Below, one piece after another: positions 6,050 through 14,257 of a DNA stretch of 14,324 nt. How positions within the stretch are numbered: the first letter of the stretch is position 1; every line of letters starts with the position of its first letter. Location: contig DDQG01000037.1 in assembly GCA_002342585.1 (NCBI GenBank), forward strand, positions 1-14,324, in the 5' to 3' direction. The position numbers and the translations under genes were made by a program. The DNA comes from Prevotellaceae bacterium UBA2448. Lineage in GTDB: Bacteria > Bacteroidota > Bacteroidia > Bacteroidales > Bacteroidaceae. Under the pieces are notes generated by a model. The model saw only the letters and a program-made list of their open reading frames with translations, had not been told where the DNA came from and ran no database searches.

Positions 6050-8413
6050 TTAGAATAGGCTGCCTATCTGGAATACAAGCATAGAACAGAGCCAAGCCAG
6101 CAGGGTGGTATAGACTATTGTGAATAGAGCCCAGCGCCAGTTGTTCGATTCGTTCTTTATTGCTACGCAAGTAGCTATGCAAGGCATATAGAGCAGAACG
6201 AAGATGATGAATGCAAAGGCGGAGAGGGCTGTGAGTCCGCTATGATGGAGAATCTGTCGGGAGAGTCGCGACTGTTCAGCTTCGCTTTCTTCCTGAACGA
6301 CACTTCCGTTGCTGCTATAGAGTACACCCATAGTGGAGGCAACGATTTCCTTTGCTCCGATTCCGGTAACGATGCTGACTCCTTCCTTCCACCCCATGCC
6401 GCAAGGACGGATGATAGGTTCTACGGCTTTGCCAATCTGTCCGATATAACTGCTTTCAATCTGCTGACTGTCGGAGTAGTCGTCGTGGTGTGGGAAGTAA
6501 CTGAGAGCCCACACGATGATGCTGGCAGCCAGAATGGTGGTTCCCATCTTCTTCAGGTACTGACGACCCTTCTCCCATGTGTGACGAATCACGCTACGTC
6601 CCGAAGGCAGGCGATAGGGTGGCAGTTCCATTACGAACGGACTGCTTCCGCCTTTCACTACGAAACGGCTGAAGAGTTTTGCCATGAGTATTGAGAGCAT
6701 GATGCCAATGATATACATGGCGAAGAGGACAAGTGCTGAGTTATGCGGGAAGAATGCTCCGATGATGATGATATATACCGGCAGACGGGCAGAGCATGAC
6801 ATCAGAGGAATGATGAGCATGGTGATGAGTCGCGACTTGCGGTCTTCGATAGTTCTCGTAGCCATTACGGCAGGTATGTTGCAACCGAAACCCATAATCA
6901 TCGGGATGAACGATTTTCCGTGGAGTCCCATCTTATGCATCAGTTTGTCCATGATGAATGCTGCACGAGCCATATATCCGGAGTCTTCCATATAGGAGAT
7001 GAAAGCATAGAGAATCATGATGTTTGGAAGGAATACGATGACTCCTCCGACACCACCTATGATGCCATCGACGATAAGGTCTTTGAGTGGTCCGTCGGCC
7101 ATATACTGCGAAACCTGTTCTCCAAGCCACCCGACACAGGTGTCGATCCAGTCCATGGGATACTGACCTATGTTGAATGTGCAGTAGAACATGATGTACA
7201 TAAGGAGCAGGAAGATAGGGTAGCCCCATATGTTGCTTGTAGCTACTGAGTCGATTCGTTTTGTGAGGATGCGGGCATTAGGATGGTTCTTCTTGAAACA
7301 CTCCTTCAGGGCTCCCTGCACAAATCCGTATTTTGCATCGGTTATAGCTGATTCGCTGTCTTCTTCAAGTTCCGTAAGGATGTTCTGCTTACATTCTTCT
7401 GTCTGTCGGACTATCTCGTCGGCATTGTTCAACTTGTGGATGATGTCCTCAATCTGTCTGTCGTTTTCCAACATCTTGATGGCAAGGAAACGTCCGGAGT
7501 AGTTATGGTGTGGTTCCGGATTCTGACGAATCAGAGTCTCTATCTTTTCTATGTTCTGTTCGATGATTTGTCCGTGGTTCACATGTATGTGGCGGGCTAT
7601 AGTCTGTCTGCCTTCTTCGATTTCGATAATCTGATGGAACAGTTCCTGAACGCCCTCTCCGGTACGTCCTACCGTAGGTACTACAGGTACTCCGAGCAGA
7701 GTACCCAGTTGCAACATGTCGAGTTGGTTTCCGCTTGTACGCAGTTCATCGTACATATTCAGAGCCATAATCATCGGCACGTCCATATCGATGAGTTGGG
7801 TAGTGAGGTAGAGGTTGCGTTCCAGATTGCTTGCATCCACTACGTTTATGATGACGTCGGGAGTCTTCTCGATGATGTATCGACGCACATACAGTTCCTC
7901 AGGTGTGTAGGCAGTCAGGGAGTAAGTACCCGGCAGGTCGGTAAGATTGAAGTGGTAGCCCTCGAAGTCGAATTGTCCCTCCTTAGCATCTACGGTAACT
8001 CCGGAGTAGTTGCCAACCCGTTCGTGTGCTCCACTTGCTATGTTGAATATAGATGTCTTTCCGCAGTTTGGATTTCCAACGAATACTACATTCAGTTCGT
8101 GTTCCTTCATGCGAGCTACACGACGAATTTTCTCATCGGCAGGAATACCATGCTGGAACGGGTGTTCGGCTGCGTATCGTTCTGCTTCCTCTTCGTTGAC
8201 TACTTCCACCAGTTCTGCCTCGGCACGACGCAGACTCACCTCGTAGTCCATCACCTTATATTTTACTGGATCGCGCAAGGGGGCATTGAGCAAAACCTCT
8301 ATGGTCTCACCCTTGATGAATCCCATTTCTACGATTCGTTTTCTGAAGCCTCCGTGTCCATGTACATGAACTACGATGCCTGTTTCGCCTGTCTTTAATT
8401 CTGAGAGTTTCAA
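6050..8413 (-). CDS. feoB: ferrous iron transporter, FeoA-FeoB fusion
   Basis: This inner-membrane protein imports Fe2+. The 787-residue chain begins with a complete FeoA domain (about 1-75, MKLSELKTGETG...), followed by the FeoB G domain with G1 GNPNCGKT (113-120), the G2 Thr140, G3 DLPG (159-162) and G4 NMYD (219-222). After the helical linker, membrane segments begin near 395 and include the FeoB hallmarks GFGCNIPA, the GIGAKEIVAS loop and YMPCIAT. FeoA-FeoB fusions are known in Bacteroidetes. The start is TTG at 8413: the first codons match FeoA proteins exactly, no ATG lies upstream, and an in-frame TAA lies four codons before. Rare start use may limit translation. The Cys-rich gene follows after 13 bases. 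Confidence 0.95.
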   Translation of the reverse strand: MKLSELKTGETGIVVHVHGHGGFRKRIVEMGFIKGETIEVLLNAPLRDPVKYKVMDYEVSLRRAEAELVEVVNEEEAERYAAEHPFQHGIPADEKIRRVARMKEHELNVVFVGNPNCGKTSIFNIASGAHERVGNYSGVTVDAKEGQFDFEGYHFNLTDLPGTYSLTAYTPEELYVRRYIIEKTPDVIINVVDASNLERNLYLTTQLIDMDVPMIMALNMYDELRTSGNQLDMLQLGTLLGVPVVPTVGRTGEGVQELFHQIIEIEEGRQTIARHIHVNHGQIIEQNIEKIETLIRQNPEPHHNYSGRFLAIKMLENDRQIEDIIHKLNNADEIVRQTEECKQNILTELEEDSESAITDAKYGFVQGALKECFKKNHPNARILTKRIDSVATSNIWGYPIFLLLMYIMFYCTFNIGQYPMDWIDTCVGWLGEQVSQYMADGPLKDLIVDGIIGGVGGVIVFLPNIMILYAFISYMEDSGYMARAAFIMDKLMHKMGLHGKSFIPMIMGFGCNIPAVMATRTIEDRKSRLITMLIIPLMSCSARLPVYIIIIGAFFPHNSALVLFAMYIIGIMLSILMAKLFSRFVVKGGSSPFVMELPPYRLPSGRSVIRHTWEKGRQYLKKMGTTILAASIIVWALSYFPHHDDYSDSQQIESSYIGQIGKAVEPIIRPCGMGWKEGVSIVTGIGAKEIVASTMGVLYSSNGSVVQEESEAEQSRLSRQILHHSGLTALSAFAFIIFVLLYMPCIATCVAIKNESNNWRWALFTIVYTTLLAWLCSMLVFQIGSLF

Positions 8414-8434
8414 GTCGTCTTGTTATTTTGTTTG

Positions 8435-8466
8435 CAAAGGTCTTATTTTTCTTCCGTTTCTGCAAT
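8435..8466 (-). promoter_or_regulatory. possible feoAB promoter
   Basis: On the minus strand GACCTTTG (8442-8435, one mismatch to TAnnTTTG and followed by CA) is preceded by ATTG (8466-8463, one mismatch to TTTG) with a 20-base spacer, the normal spacing. The -33 part lies inside the end of the antiporter gene. With only 29 bases between the genes, readthrough from the antiporter is equally possible. I saw no clear Fur box. Confidence 0.4.
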
Positions 8467-10365
8467 ACTCATTTCAGAGTAAATTGCAGTAGCCTTGTTG
8501 ATATTTTCTTTCTCACCTGCAATGATAACGATATCCTCAGCCTGGAACTTTATGTTTGGTTCCGGATTGAGCACACTTGCTTCTGACGGACGGATTACAC
8601 CCATGATGATGCATTGAGTCTGTTCGCGTATGTTCGATTCTTTCAACAGCTTACCAACAAGTTTGTTGTTCTCGTCGAGAATCATATTGCCGAGTTCTAT
8701 CTTATTGTGAGAATAGATAGTTTCATCGTTTTCAGTTATACTATCCTCAAGCAGTTTCTTGAAGGCATCCATCTGTTCGTCGGTTCCGGCTACTACGATT
8801 TTGTCGTTAGGGAAGATACGACTGCTTCCGTTAGGAATGTTTATGTTGATGCCGCTTCGGACTATGCTGACTATGTTGGCACCTGTAGCTCCTCGCATGC
8901 CAATACTTTTCAGGGTGTGACCACAGAACGTGGAATTGGCAGGGATGTCGAATTCGGAGATGTGAATATCGAGACTGAGGAGCGAGGTTTGTGTCTCCTG
9001 CATCATGCTTCGTTTCTGTTCTGCTGCATTTTCGCGGGCATATAGATTCTTATTGAACAGGTGCATTATGTTTCTGATGCCTGGAGCAGTAAGGATTTGT
9101 CGCAAACCGGAGGTAAACAGAATCTTCAGGATTCGTTTCCAGTTCTTGTCTTTCTTATGTTCGTTGCGACTCTTGCGGTATTCCTCAAGTATTTCCTTCG
9201 TTTCCTTACTCATATGTTTGTCGAGGAAGGCGAGTGTCGGGTCGGCGAGTTTCATTATGTAAGGGGTGAGGAAAGTGGTGATGACAGAAACGGCTACGAC
9301 GATAGGGTAGAGATTTTTGTCTGTCACGTTAAGGCTTTCACCCAACGAAGCGATGATGAAGGCAAATTCCCCTATTTGTACCAATGAGAAACCTGTCTGC
9401 AGGGATACTTTGAGCGACTGTCCGCTAAGGAGTGTGCCAAGAGAACCGAAGAATATCTGTCCGAAGACCACGATGAGGGTGATAATCAGGATTGCGTGCC
9501 AGTACATAATCAGCATCTGCGGGTCGATCATCATGCCGACAGACACGAAGAAGATGGCTCCGAAGATGTTTTTTACTGGTTGTATGAGGTGTTCGATTCG
9601 TTCTGCTTCGACAGTTTCTGCTAATATAGACCCCATGACGAATGCTCCGAGAGCGCTACTGAATCCGGCTTCTACTGCCAGAAGTACCATACCCAGACAG
9701 AGTCCGATGGAGAGAAGGGTAAGTGTTTCGTCGTTCAGTTGGTGCTTGAACTGCGAGAGGAAGGTAGGAATAATCAGAATGCCGCTGATAAACCAAATGG
9801 AGAGGTAGAGCAGGAGAGTGATTATTTGGAAGACGAGTGCCGAACCCTCGAATTCGTTTTTCACAGCTATTGATGAAAGCAATACCATCAGAACTACAGC
9901 AAAGAGGTCTTCGATGATGAGGATGCCGAAACAAACCTTTGTAAACTTATGAGCACGGAGTCCTGCCTCGTCGATTGCCTTAAACACGATAGTGGTGGAA
10001 GACATACAAAGCATACCTCCCAAGAAGAGAGAGTTGATGAAATTCAACCCCATCAGCATGCCGGCAGCAAAACCGACTACCATCATGCCTACCACTATTG
10101 TTGTGGCTCCAATCAGGGCTGTATTGCCTACCTGCAGCAGTTTTTTGAAACTGAACTCCAGTCCCAAGGAAAACAGCAGGAAGAGCACGCCAATTTCACC
10201 CCATACCTTTGCGTTCTCTTCGTCTATCCACGACTCACCAAGCATGTATGGACCTACCATCATTCCTGCTACAATATATCCTAGCACTACTGGCTGCTTG
10301 AATATCTTGAATAGCAGACTGACGATACCAGCCGTAAGCATGATTATACACAAATCCTTTTCCAT
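8443..10365 (-). CDS. CPA2 family cation:proton antiporter with two RCK_C domains
   Basis: A Kef/CPA2-type inner-membrane antiporter, predicted to exchange K+ or Na+ for H+. The 640-residue chain has about 12 hydrophobic segments up to residue 375, including QPVVLGYIVAGMMVGP (24-39), the transport-site region IIEDLFAV with Glu152-Asp153, and VQIGEFAFIIASLG (329-342). After a basic linker come two tandem TrkA-C/RCK_C ligand-binding domains (about 464-543 and 555-630). Unlike classical KefB/KefC there is no Rossmann RCK_N domain, so glutathione/NAD control of the Kef type is not expected; a small ligand could bind the RCK_C pair instead. Ion specificity cannot be read from sequence. A repeat-filled spacer separates it from the symporter gene upstream, and feoB follows after 29 bases. 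Confidence 0.9.
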   Translation of the reverse strand: MEKDLCIIMLTAGIVSLLFKIFKQPVVLGYIVAGMMVGPYMLGESWIDEENAKVWGEIGVLFLLFSLGLEFSFKKLLQVGNTALIGATTIVVGMMVVGFAAGMLMGLNFINSLFLGGMLCMSSTTIVFKAIDEAGLRAHKFTKVCFGILIIEDLFAVVLMVLLSSIAVKNEFEGSALVFQIITLLLYLSIWFISGILIIPTFLSQFKHQLNDETLTLLSIGLCLGMVLLAVEAGFSSALGAFVMGSILAETVEAERIEHLIQPVKNIFGAIFFVSVGMMIDPQMLIMYWHAILIITLIVVFGQIFFGSLGTLLSGQSLKVSLQTGFSLVQIGEFAFIIASLGESLNVTDKNLYPIVVAVSVITTFLTPYIMKLADPTLAFLDKHMSKETKEILEEYRKSRNEHKKDKNWKRILKILFTSGLRQILTAPGIRNIMHLFNKNLYARENAAEQKRSMMQETQTSLLSLDIHISEFDIPANSTFCGHTLKSIGMRGATGANIVSIVRSGININIPNGSSRIFPNDKIVVAGTDEQMDAFKKLLEDSITENDETIYSHNKIELGNMILDENNKLVGKLLKESNIREQTQCIIMGVIRPSEASVLNPEPNIKFQAEDIVIIAGEKENINKATAIYSEMSIAETEEK

Positions 10366-10456
10366 ATGATAACTTTAACCTTAACGATAACCTTAACGAT
10401 AACGATAACCTTAACCCTTAAACTCTTAAACTTTTAAACTCTTAAACTTTTAAACT
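10366..10456 (-). repeat. tandem 6-8 bp repeats between symporter and antiporter genes
   Basis: Read on the coding (minus) strand, five octamers AGTTTAAR begin on the base after the symporter stop codon (10456-10417). They are followed by GGTTAA/GGTTATC/GTTATC units (10416 to about 10368) that run to within two bases of the antiporter ATG. The GGTTAA core is the same as in the thyA-folA spacer, in the same orientation relative to transcription. Confidence 0.8.
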
Positions 10457-11833
10457 CTACTCCTCTTCCATTTTTTCGTCCAGATTATTATTCCACAAAT
10501 AATGCTGGGTTTCCTTTGCTATTACTCCGGAGAGCAACAGAAGTGATATGAGGTTTGGTATAGCCATCAGAGCATTGAATATGTCTGCGAGGTTCCAAAC
10601 CATTGCAAGACTCATTATAGAACCGATGAATATTCCAAGAACGAATACTATTCGATAGAGTATGGTAGAGTGTTTGCCAAACAGATATTCCATAGCTCTT
10701 TCGCCATAGTAGCTCCAGCCAAGGATGGTGGTGAAAGAGAATGTGAGAATACCGAATGTAAGGATAATTGTACCTACATAAGGAACCAAACCGAAAGCTT
10801 CTTTTGTAAGCATACCACCTGCATCTTCGCTAATCTCTGGCGAGGCGATAATGCTGGTTGTGATAACAAGTCCTGTGATAGCACAGATAACGACTGTATC
10901 CCAGAATGTACCTGTACTTGAGACCAAAGCCTGACGTACCGGATTGCGTGTCTGAGCTGCTGCAGCTACTATAGGCGCCGAACCCAGACCAGATTCGTTT
11001 GAGAAAAGTCCTCGGGCAATACCGTAGCGGGCTGCTATCATCATCACAGAACCGACAGCTCCACCACCAATACTCTTTGTGGAGAATGCGCCTTCAATAA
11101 TACTGTTGAATGCAGCTGGGATATATTCGTGATTTAAGATAAGTATATATACACAACCTATAATGTATAATAGAGCCATCATAGGTACGATGGCTGTACA
11201 CCAGGTTGCTATTTTCTTTACGCCACCAATAGTAACGAAACCAATAAGTGTGGCAATTACAAATCCGCAAATCATGCGTGTGTAGTGCGGATTGACATAT
11301 GGTTCCATGACAAGTGAGATGTTTTCACTTATGGCATTTGCCTGAACAGTATTACCGATGCCGAACGAAGCCAAAACGGTGAATATGCAGAAGAGTACTG
11401 CCAACCACTTGCAGTTAAGACCTTTCTCAAGTGCGTACATAGGTCCGCCAAGAATAGTTCCGTTTCTTGTCTTCTGTCGGTATTTGATGGCAAGCAGACC
11501 TTCACCATATTTTGTGGCAATACCGAACACACCTGTAAGCCAACACCATAGTACGGCTCCTGGTCCGCCAAGACTTATTGCTGTTGCCACACCTATGATG
11601 TTTCCAGTACCAATGGTGGCAGCAAGAGATGTGGTGAGAGCTCCGAATTGGCTTATATCACCATCGGAATCGTGGTCTTTGGCAAAAGACATCTTAATCG
11701 CCTTGAAAACCTTTCTCTGCGGAAATTTCAATCTGATTGTAAGGAAGATGTGTGTTCCCAACAGCATGATAATCATAGGCCACCCCCACACTATATTGCC
11801 TATCTTTTCTGTAAGTATTAGTAAGTCTGACAT
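10457..11833 (-). CDS. AGCS family sodium:alanine/glycine symporter
   Basis: An inner-membrane protein that takes up small neutral amino acids (alanine or glycine, possibly D-alanine) with Na+. It has 458 residues and about 10-11 hydrophobic segments. The AGCS hallmarks are clear: ATIGTGNIIGVATAIS (72-87) followed by GGPGAVLWCWLTG (89-101), and later NESGLGSAPIVAAAA. I chose the ATG at 11833 (MSDLLILTEKIGNIVWGWP), which matches the family and lies 10 bases after the mazG stop. The frame is open further upstream to 11887, but that would overlap mazG and add 18 residues with no family counterpart. It is probably co-transcribed with mazG. The spacer downstream, before the antiporter, is made of tandem repeats. 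Confidence 0.93.
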   Translation of the reverse strand: MSDLLILTEKIGNIVWGWPMIIMLLGTHIFLTIRLKFPQRKVFKAIKMSFAKDHDSDGDISQFGALTTSLAATIGTGNIIGVATAISLGGPGAVLWCWLTGVFGIATKYGEGLLAIKYRQKTRNGTILGGPMYALEKGLNCKWLAVLFCIFTVLASFGIGNTVQANAISENISLVMEPYVNPHYTRMICGFVIATLIGFVTIGGVKKIATWCTAIVPMMALLYIIGCVYILILNHEYIPAAFNSIIEGAFSTKSIGGGAVGSVMMIAARYGIARGLFSNESGLGSAPIVAAAAQTRNPVRQALVSSTGTFWDTVVICAITGLVITTSIIASPEISEDAGGMLTKEAFGLVPYVGTIILTFGILTFSFTTILGWSYYGERAMEYLFGKHSTILYRIVFVLGIFIGSIMSLAMVWNLADIFNALMAIPNLISLLLLSGVIAKETQHYLWNNNLDEKMEEE

Positions 11834-11843
11834 GTCGTATATT

Positions 11844-12623
11844 TTATTGTTTTTTAGCTTCGTTCCAATATTTGTCCATCTCCTCAAGCGAAGTGTCTTG
11901 GAAGGTCTTTCCTTGCTCCTTCAGCTTTGACTCCACATAATTGAAACGTTTGATGAATTTCTGGTTTGTCTTTTCCAGAGCATTGTCTGGATTTATCTTG
12001 TATAGTCGGGCAGCATTGATGAGTGAGAACATTACATCACCAAATTCCTCTGTAGCTTTCTCCTTGTCCATGTTTTCTACCTCTGCCTCAAACTCGCTTA
12101 TTTCCTCTTTTACCTTCTTCCATACTTCACGACGTTCCTGCCAGTCGAAACCCACATTACGGGCTTTGTCTTGTATGCGATAGGCCTTGATGAGCGAGGG
12201 TAGGGCACTCGGTACTCCACTTAGTACTGTTTTGTTGCCGTCCTTTTCTTTCTGCTTTATCTGTTCCCAAGTCTGTACTACCTCAGCAGCAGTATTTGCT
12301 TTTACGTCTCCATAGACGTGTGGGTGACGGAAAATCAGTTTGTCGCATAACTTATTGCATACGTCAGCAACGTCGAATTGCTGCTTTTCCTCAGCAATTT
12401 TTGAATAGAAAACGATATGAAGCAATACATCACCTAATTCCTTGCAAATATTTAATTCATCATCATTTATGATTGCGTCGCACAATTCAAAAGTCTCTTC
12501 TATTGTATTTGCACGTAAACTCTCGTTCGTCTGCTTTCTGTCCCAGGGACACTTCTCCCTCAGGTCGTTCATCACATCGAGCAACCTGCCGAAAGCTTCC
12601 ATCTTTTCTTCTCTTGTATGCAT
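11844..12623 (-). CDS. mazG: nucleoside triphosphate pyrophosphohydrolase MazG
   Basis: This cytosolic enzyme hydrolyses (d)NTPs to NMP and pyrophosphate, a house-cleaning role against damaged nucleotides and, in E. coli, a way to lower ppGpp. The 259 residues hold two MazG domains. The first has CPWDRKQTNESL and the metal-binding EETFE (42-46) plus ELGD (62-65). The second has EEISEFEAE and EEFGD around residues 170-195. Length and layout match E. coli MazG (263 residues). The ATG at 12623 gives the HTREEKMEAFGRLL start; a second ATG seven codons in is a less likely alternative. No mazE or mazF is nearby. The gene is preceded by a repeat-filled spacer and followed closely by the symporter gene. 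Confidence 0.95.
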   Translation of the reverse strand: MHTREEKMEAFGRLLDVMNDLREKCPWDRKQTNESLRANTIEETFELCDAIINDDELNICKELGDVLLHIVFYSKIAEEKQQFDVADVCNKLCDKLIFRHPHVYGDVKANTAAEVVQTWEQIKQKEKDGNKTVLSGVPSALPSLIKAYRIQDKARNVGFDWQERREVWKKVKEEISEFEAEVENMDKEKATEEFGDVMFSLINAARLYKINPDNALEKTNQKFIKRFNYVESKLKEQGKTFQDTSLEEMDKYWNEAKKQ

Positions 12624-12628
12624 TGTTA

Positions 12629-12671
12629 GTTTACTGTTTACCGTTTACTGTTTACCGTTTTACCGTTTACT
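12629..12671 (-). repeat. 7-bp tandem repeat between acyltransferase and mazG
   Basis: Six units, on the coding strand AGTAAAC alternating with GGTAAAC (one unit has an extra A), run from 12671 to 12629, ending six bases before the mazG ATG. A short GACGAAA repeat lies just upstream (about 12678-12690). Confidence 0.8.
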
Positions 12672-12694
12672 GGTTTTTCGTCTTTCGTCTTTTG

Positions 12695-13639
12695 TTACAA
12701 CCTTATCTCGTATTGGTTATAGCAAACACCTCTGCCTCCGAATCCTTCCTTTTGGTATATCAGTCCTTCGTTGAGCCAATGTCCGTTGTCTTCAGTTGAT
12801 ATGCCGAAATCGAGCCATTGGTGTGTAGGTGCGAATTCTTTTATCATGTAGTCTATGAGCAGGTCGAGGGCTCCACATTGGCGTGCTTCGTCTGTGGCAG
12901 TCATATACTGGGTGTGTACTACATTATTATATATATATACATAAGAGCCGGCAATCATCTTGCCTTCATTATCGCGAACGGCATAAAGACGGATGTTTTC
13001 CGGAAACCTGTCCTTCAGCAGTTTCATCTCATCAGCTGTATGGACAGGAGTCAGATTATGTCTTTTGTGGAGTACTTCATTAAGGATTTGCCAGTACTCT
13101 TCTATGCTGTCTGTTCTTTCTACTCGTACACCTTGTTTTTGTGCTTTTCTTAGCGCATGTCGTCGCGAATAATTATATGTAATAGGCTGTTTCAGATTTA
13201 CACAAGTGGATAGTCCGCAGGCAATCTGTTGTGCATTGTTTCTCCAGAGAGCATATTCATCTTCTTCGCTGGGCTGTCTCCAGTAAATAAACGGAATAGG
13301 TTTGTAGATGATGTGTTTCGCTCCGAAAGCCTGTCTGTAGTAGTCGCAAATGAGTTCGAAGGCTTCCAGAACCCTTGTTGTGTCAATCTCGTCACTCATC
13401 ACGAGACCACCATAGGTAAGTCCTTGATGAGAATACACGCAACCTTCGTCACGTTTCAGGTTTGCAGGGAATACGGCAAAAATTCTTTCCTTGTCTTCAA
13501 TCATCAGAGAGCAGTCTTCAAATCTGTCTCTATGGTAGTCCATGTATCTGCGATCGAGCATGAAAGTACCGTTCTTCGAATGGGCTACGAACTCGTTCCA
13601 TTCAGCTTCTCTTTCCTTATTGTATGGTGTAAGTGTCAT
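12695..13639 (-). CDS. FemAB/GNAT-like acyltransferase
   Basis: A 314-residue soluble protein with two similar halves, resembling the BioF2-like/FemAB GNAT-fold acyltransferases. Supporting traits are the N-terminal half with YSHQGLTYGGLVM (69-81), a basic segment SRRHALRKAQKQGVRVE (158-174) typical of the second GNAT unit, a strand pair GKMIAGSYVYIYNNVVHTQYMTA (226-248), and the C-terminal DFGISTEDNGHWLNEGLIYQKEGFGG stretch, seen as 277-302. Such proteins transfer acetyl, other acyl or aminoacyl groups to sugars or cell-wall precursors. The start overlaps the stop of the FdtA-like gene by ATGA, so the two are translationally coupled and probably act on the same sugar. Donor and acceptor are not readable from sequence. 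Confidence 0.8.
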   Translation of the reverse strand: MTLTPYNKEREAEWNEFVAHSKNGTFMLDRRYMDYHRDRFEDCSLMIEDKERIFAVFPANLKRDEGCVYSHQGLTYGGLVMSDEIDTTRVLEAFELICDYYRQAFGAKHIIYKPIPFIYWRQPSEEDEYALWRNNAQQIACGLSTCVNLKQPITYNYSRRHALRKAQKQGVRVERTDSIEEYWQILNEVLHKRHNLTPVHTADEMKLLKDRFPENIRLYAVRDNEGKMIAGSYVYIYNNVVHTQYMTATDEARQCGALDLLIDYMIKEFAPTHQWLDFGISTEDNGHWLNEGLIYQKEGFGGRGVCYNQYEIRL

Positions 13640-14058
13640 TCTGCTGAGATGTTTTTGAATTCTTCGTAGCTATTTATGTATCCATGATGCATGTATTCCA
13701 TATTTGCAACAACTACACAGACGGTTCCCGGTTGGAAATTCTTCAGCTCACACCATACTCCTTTGCCGATATAAATCCCTTTGTTGGGGCAGTCTATATG
13801 GAATGTAGCCTGTTCTTTACCATTATCTACAAACATATCGAACGAACCGCTAACGGCAAACACTACCTCTTCACATTCCTTGTGAGCATGTTTACCTCGA
13901 CTCTGTCCTGGTTTTACGTCATGAATCCAGAAGATGCGTTTTGGTTCGAAAGGCAGATCAGTCCATTCTGCAAAACACAAACTGCCTCGTTTGTCTTCAT
14001 GCTGACCTACCTCAATCAAACCATATCCGGTTTCGATTATGTCCTTAAACTTATTCAT
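13636..14058 (-). CDS. FdtA/WxcM-like cupin sugar-nucleotide ketoisomerase
   Basis: A 140-residue single-domain cupin of the FdtA/QdtA/WxcM family, whose known members isomerise dTDP-4-keto-6-deoxyglucose to the 3-keto form during amino-sugar synthesis. The family pattern is visible: DKRGSLCFAEW (22-32), PFEPKRIFWIHDVKPGQSRGKHAHKE with the expected His57 and His59, and a GSFDMFVDNG strand, then GIYIGKGVWCELKNF. The C-terminal stretch YMHHGYINSYEEF differs from the usual YDExDYIRDYxEF, so substrate or activity may differ. The ATG at 14058 fits the family better than the frame's first ATG at 14088, which would begin upstream of the predicted transcript start. The gene opens the minus-strand run and overlaps the acyltransferase start. 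Its usual partner, a DegT/FdtB transaminase, is absent here. Confidence 0.85.
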   Translation of the reverse strand: MNKFKDIIETGYGLIEVGQHEDKRGSLCFAEWTDLPFEPKRIFWIHDVKPGQSRGKHAHKECEEVVFAVSGSFDMFVDNGKEQATFHIDCPNKGIYIGKGVWCELKNFQPGTVCVVVANMEYMHHGYINSYEEFKNISAE

Positions 14059-14075
14059 AATGGTACAAATCGATG

Positions 14076-14083
14076 CAAAATTA
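14076..14083 (-). promoter_or_regulatory. promoter -7 box of the fdtA-like gene
   Basis: On the minus strand TAATTTTG (14083-14076) followed by CA is a full TAnnTTTG match. It predicts a start near 14070 and a leader of only about 12 bases before the ATG at 14058. No clear TTTG -33 box is at the usual distance. Confidence 0.55.
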
Positions 14084-14178
14084 CACAAAATACAGCGAAA
14101 AGCAGACTAACACTTAAAAAATAATGCACTTCATCGAAAAATTTTTCGTTTTTCTTTTCTCACTATGCTTAATTTTAC

Positions 14179-14186
14179 TACCTTTG
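14179..14186 (+). promoter_or_regulatory. promoter -7 box of the tRNA-Ser gene
   Basis: TACCTTTG followed by CA is a full Bacteroidetes -7 match, about 70 bases before the mature tRNA start. The predicted leader (about 14190-14257) contains a small CTTTT/AAAAG hairpin (14192-14205) and TGGGG/CCCCA pairing (about 14214-14236). It diverges from the fdtA-like promoter, with 95 bases between the two -7 boxes and no gene. Confidence 0.6.
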
Positions 14187-14257
14187 CATCGCTTTTCACG
14201 AAAAGGCACTCCTTGGGGACATTGAAACAACCCCAGAGTATTCAGCTATAAGTTTCC

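Noticed and set aside
7436..8398. 320-codon open frame on the plus strand
   Set aside because: It lies antisense to the G domain and FeoA part of FeoB, whose motifs are unambiguous; the translation resembles nothing.
11834..11887. upstream extension of the symporter gene
   Set aside because: It overlaps the mazG coding end and lacks similarity to AGCS N-termini; the ATG at 11833 is better.
11844..12623. toxin-antitoxin locus around mazG
   Set aside because: MazG is a pyrophosphohydrolase and there is no mazE or mazF-like frame beside it.
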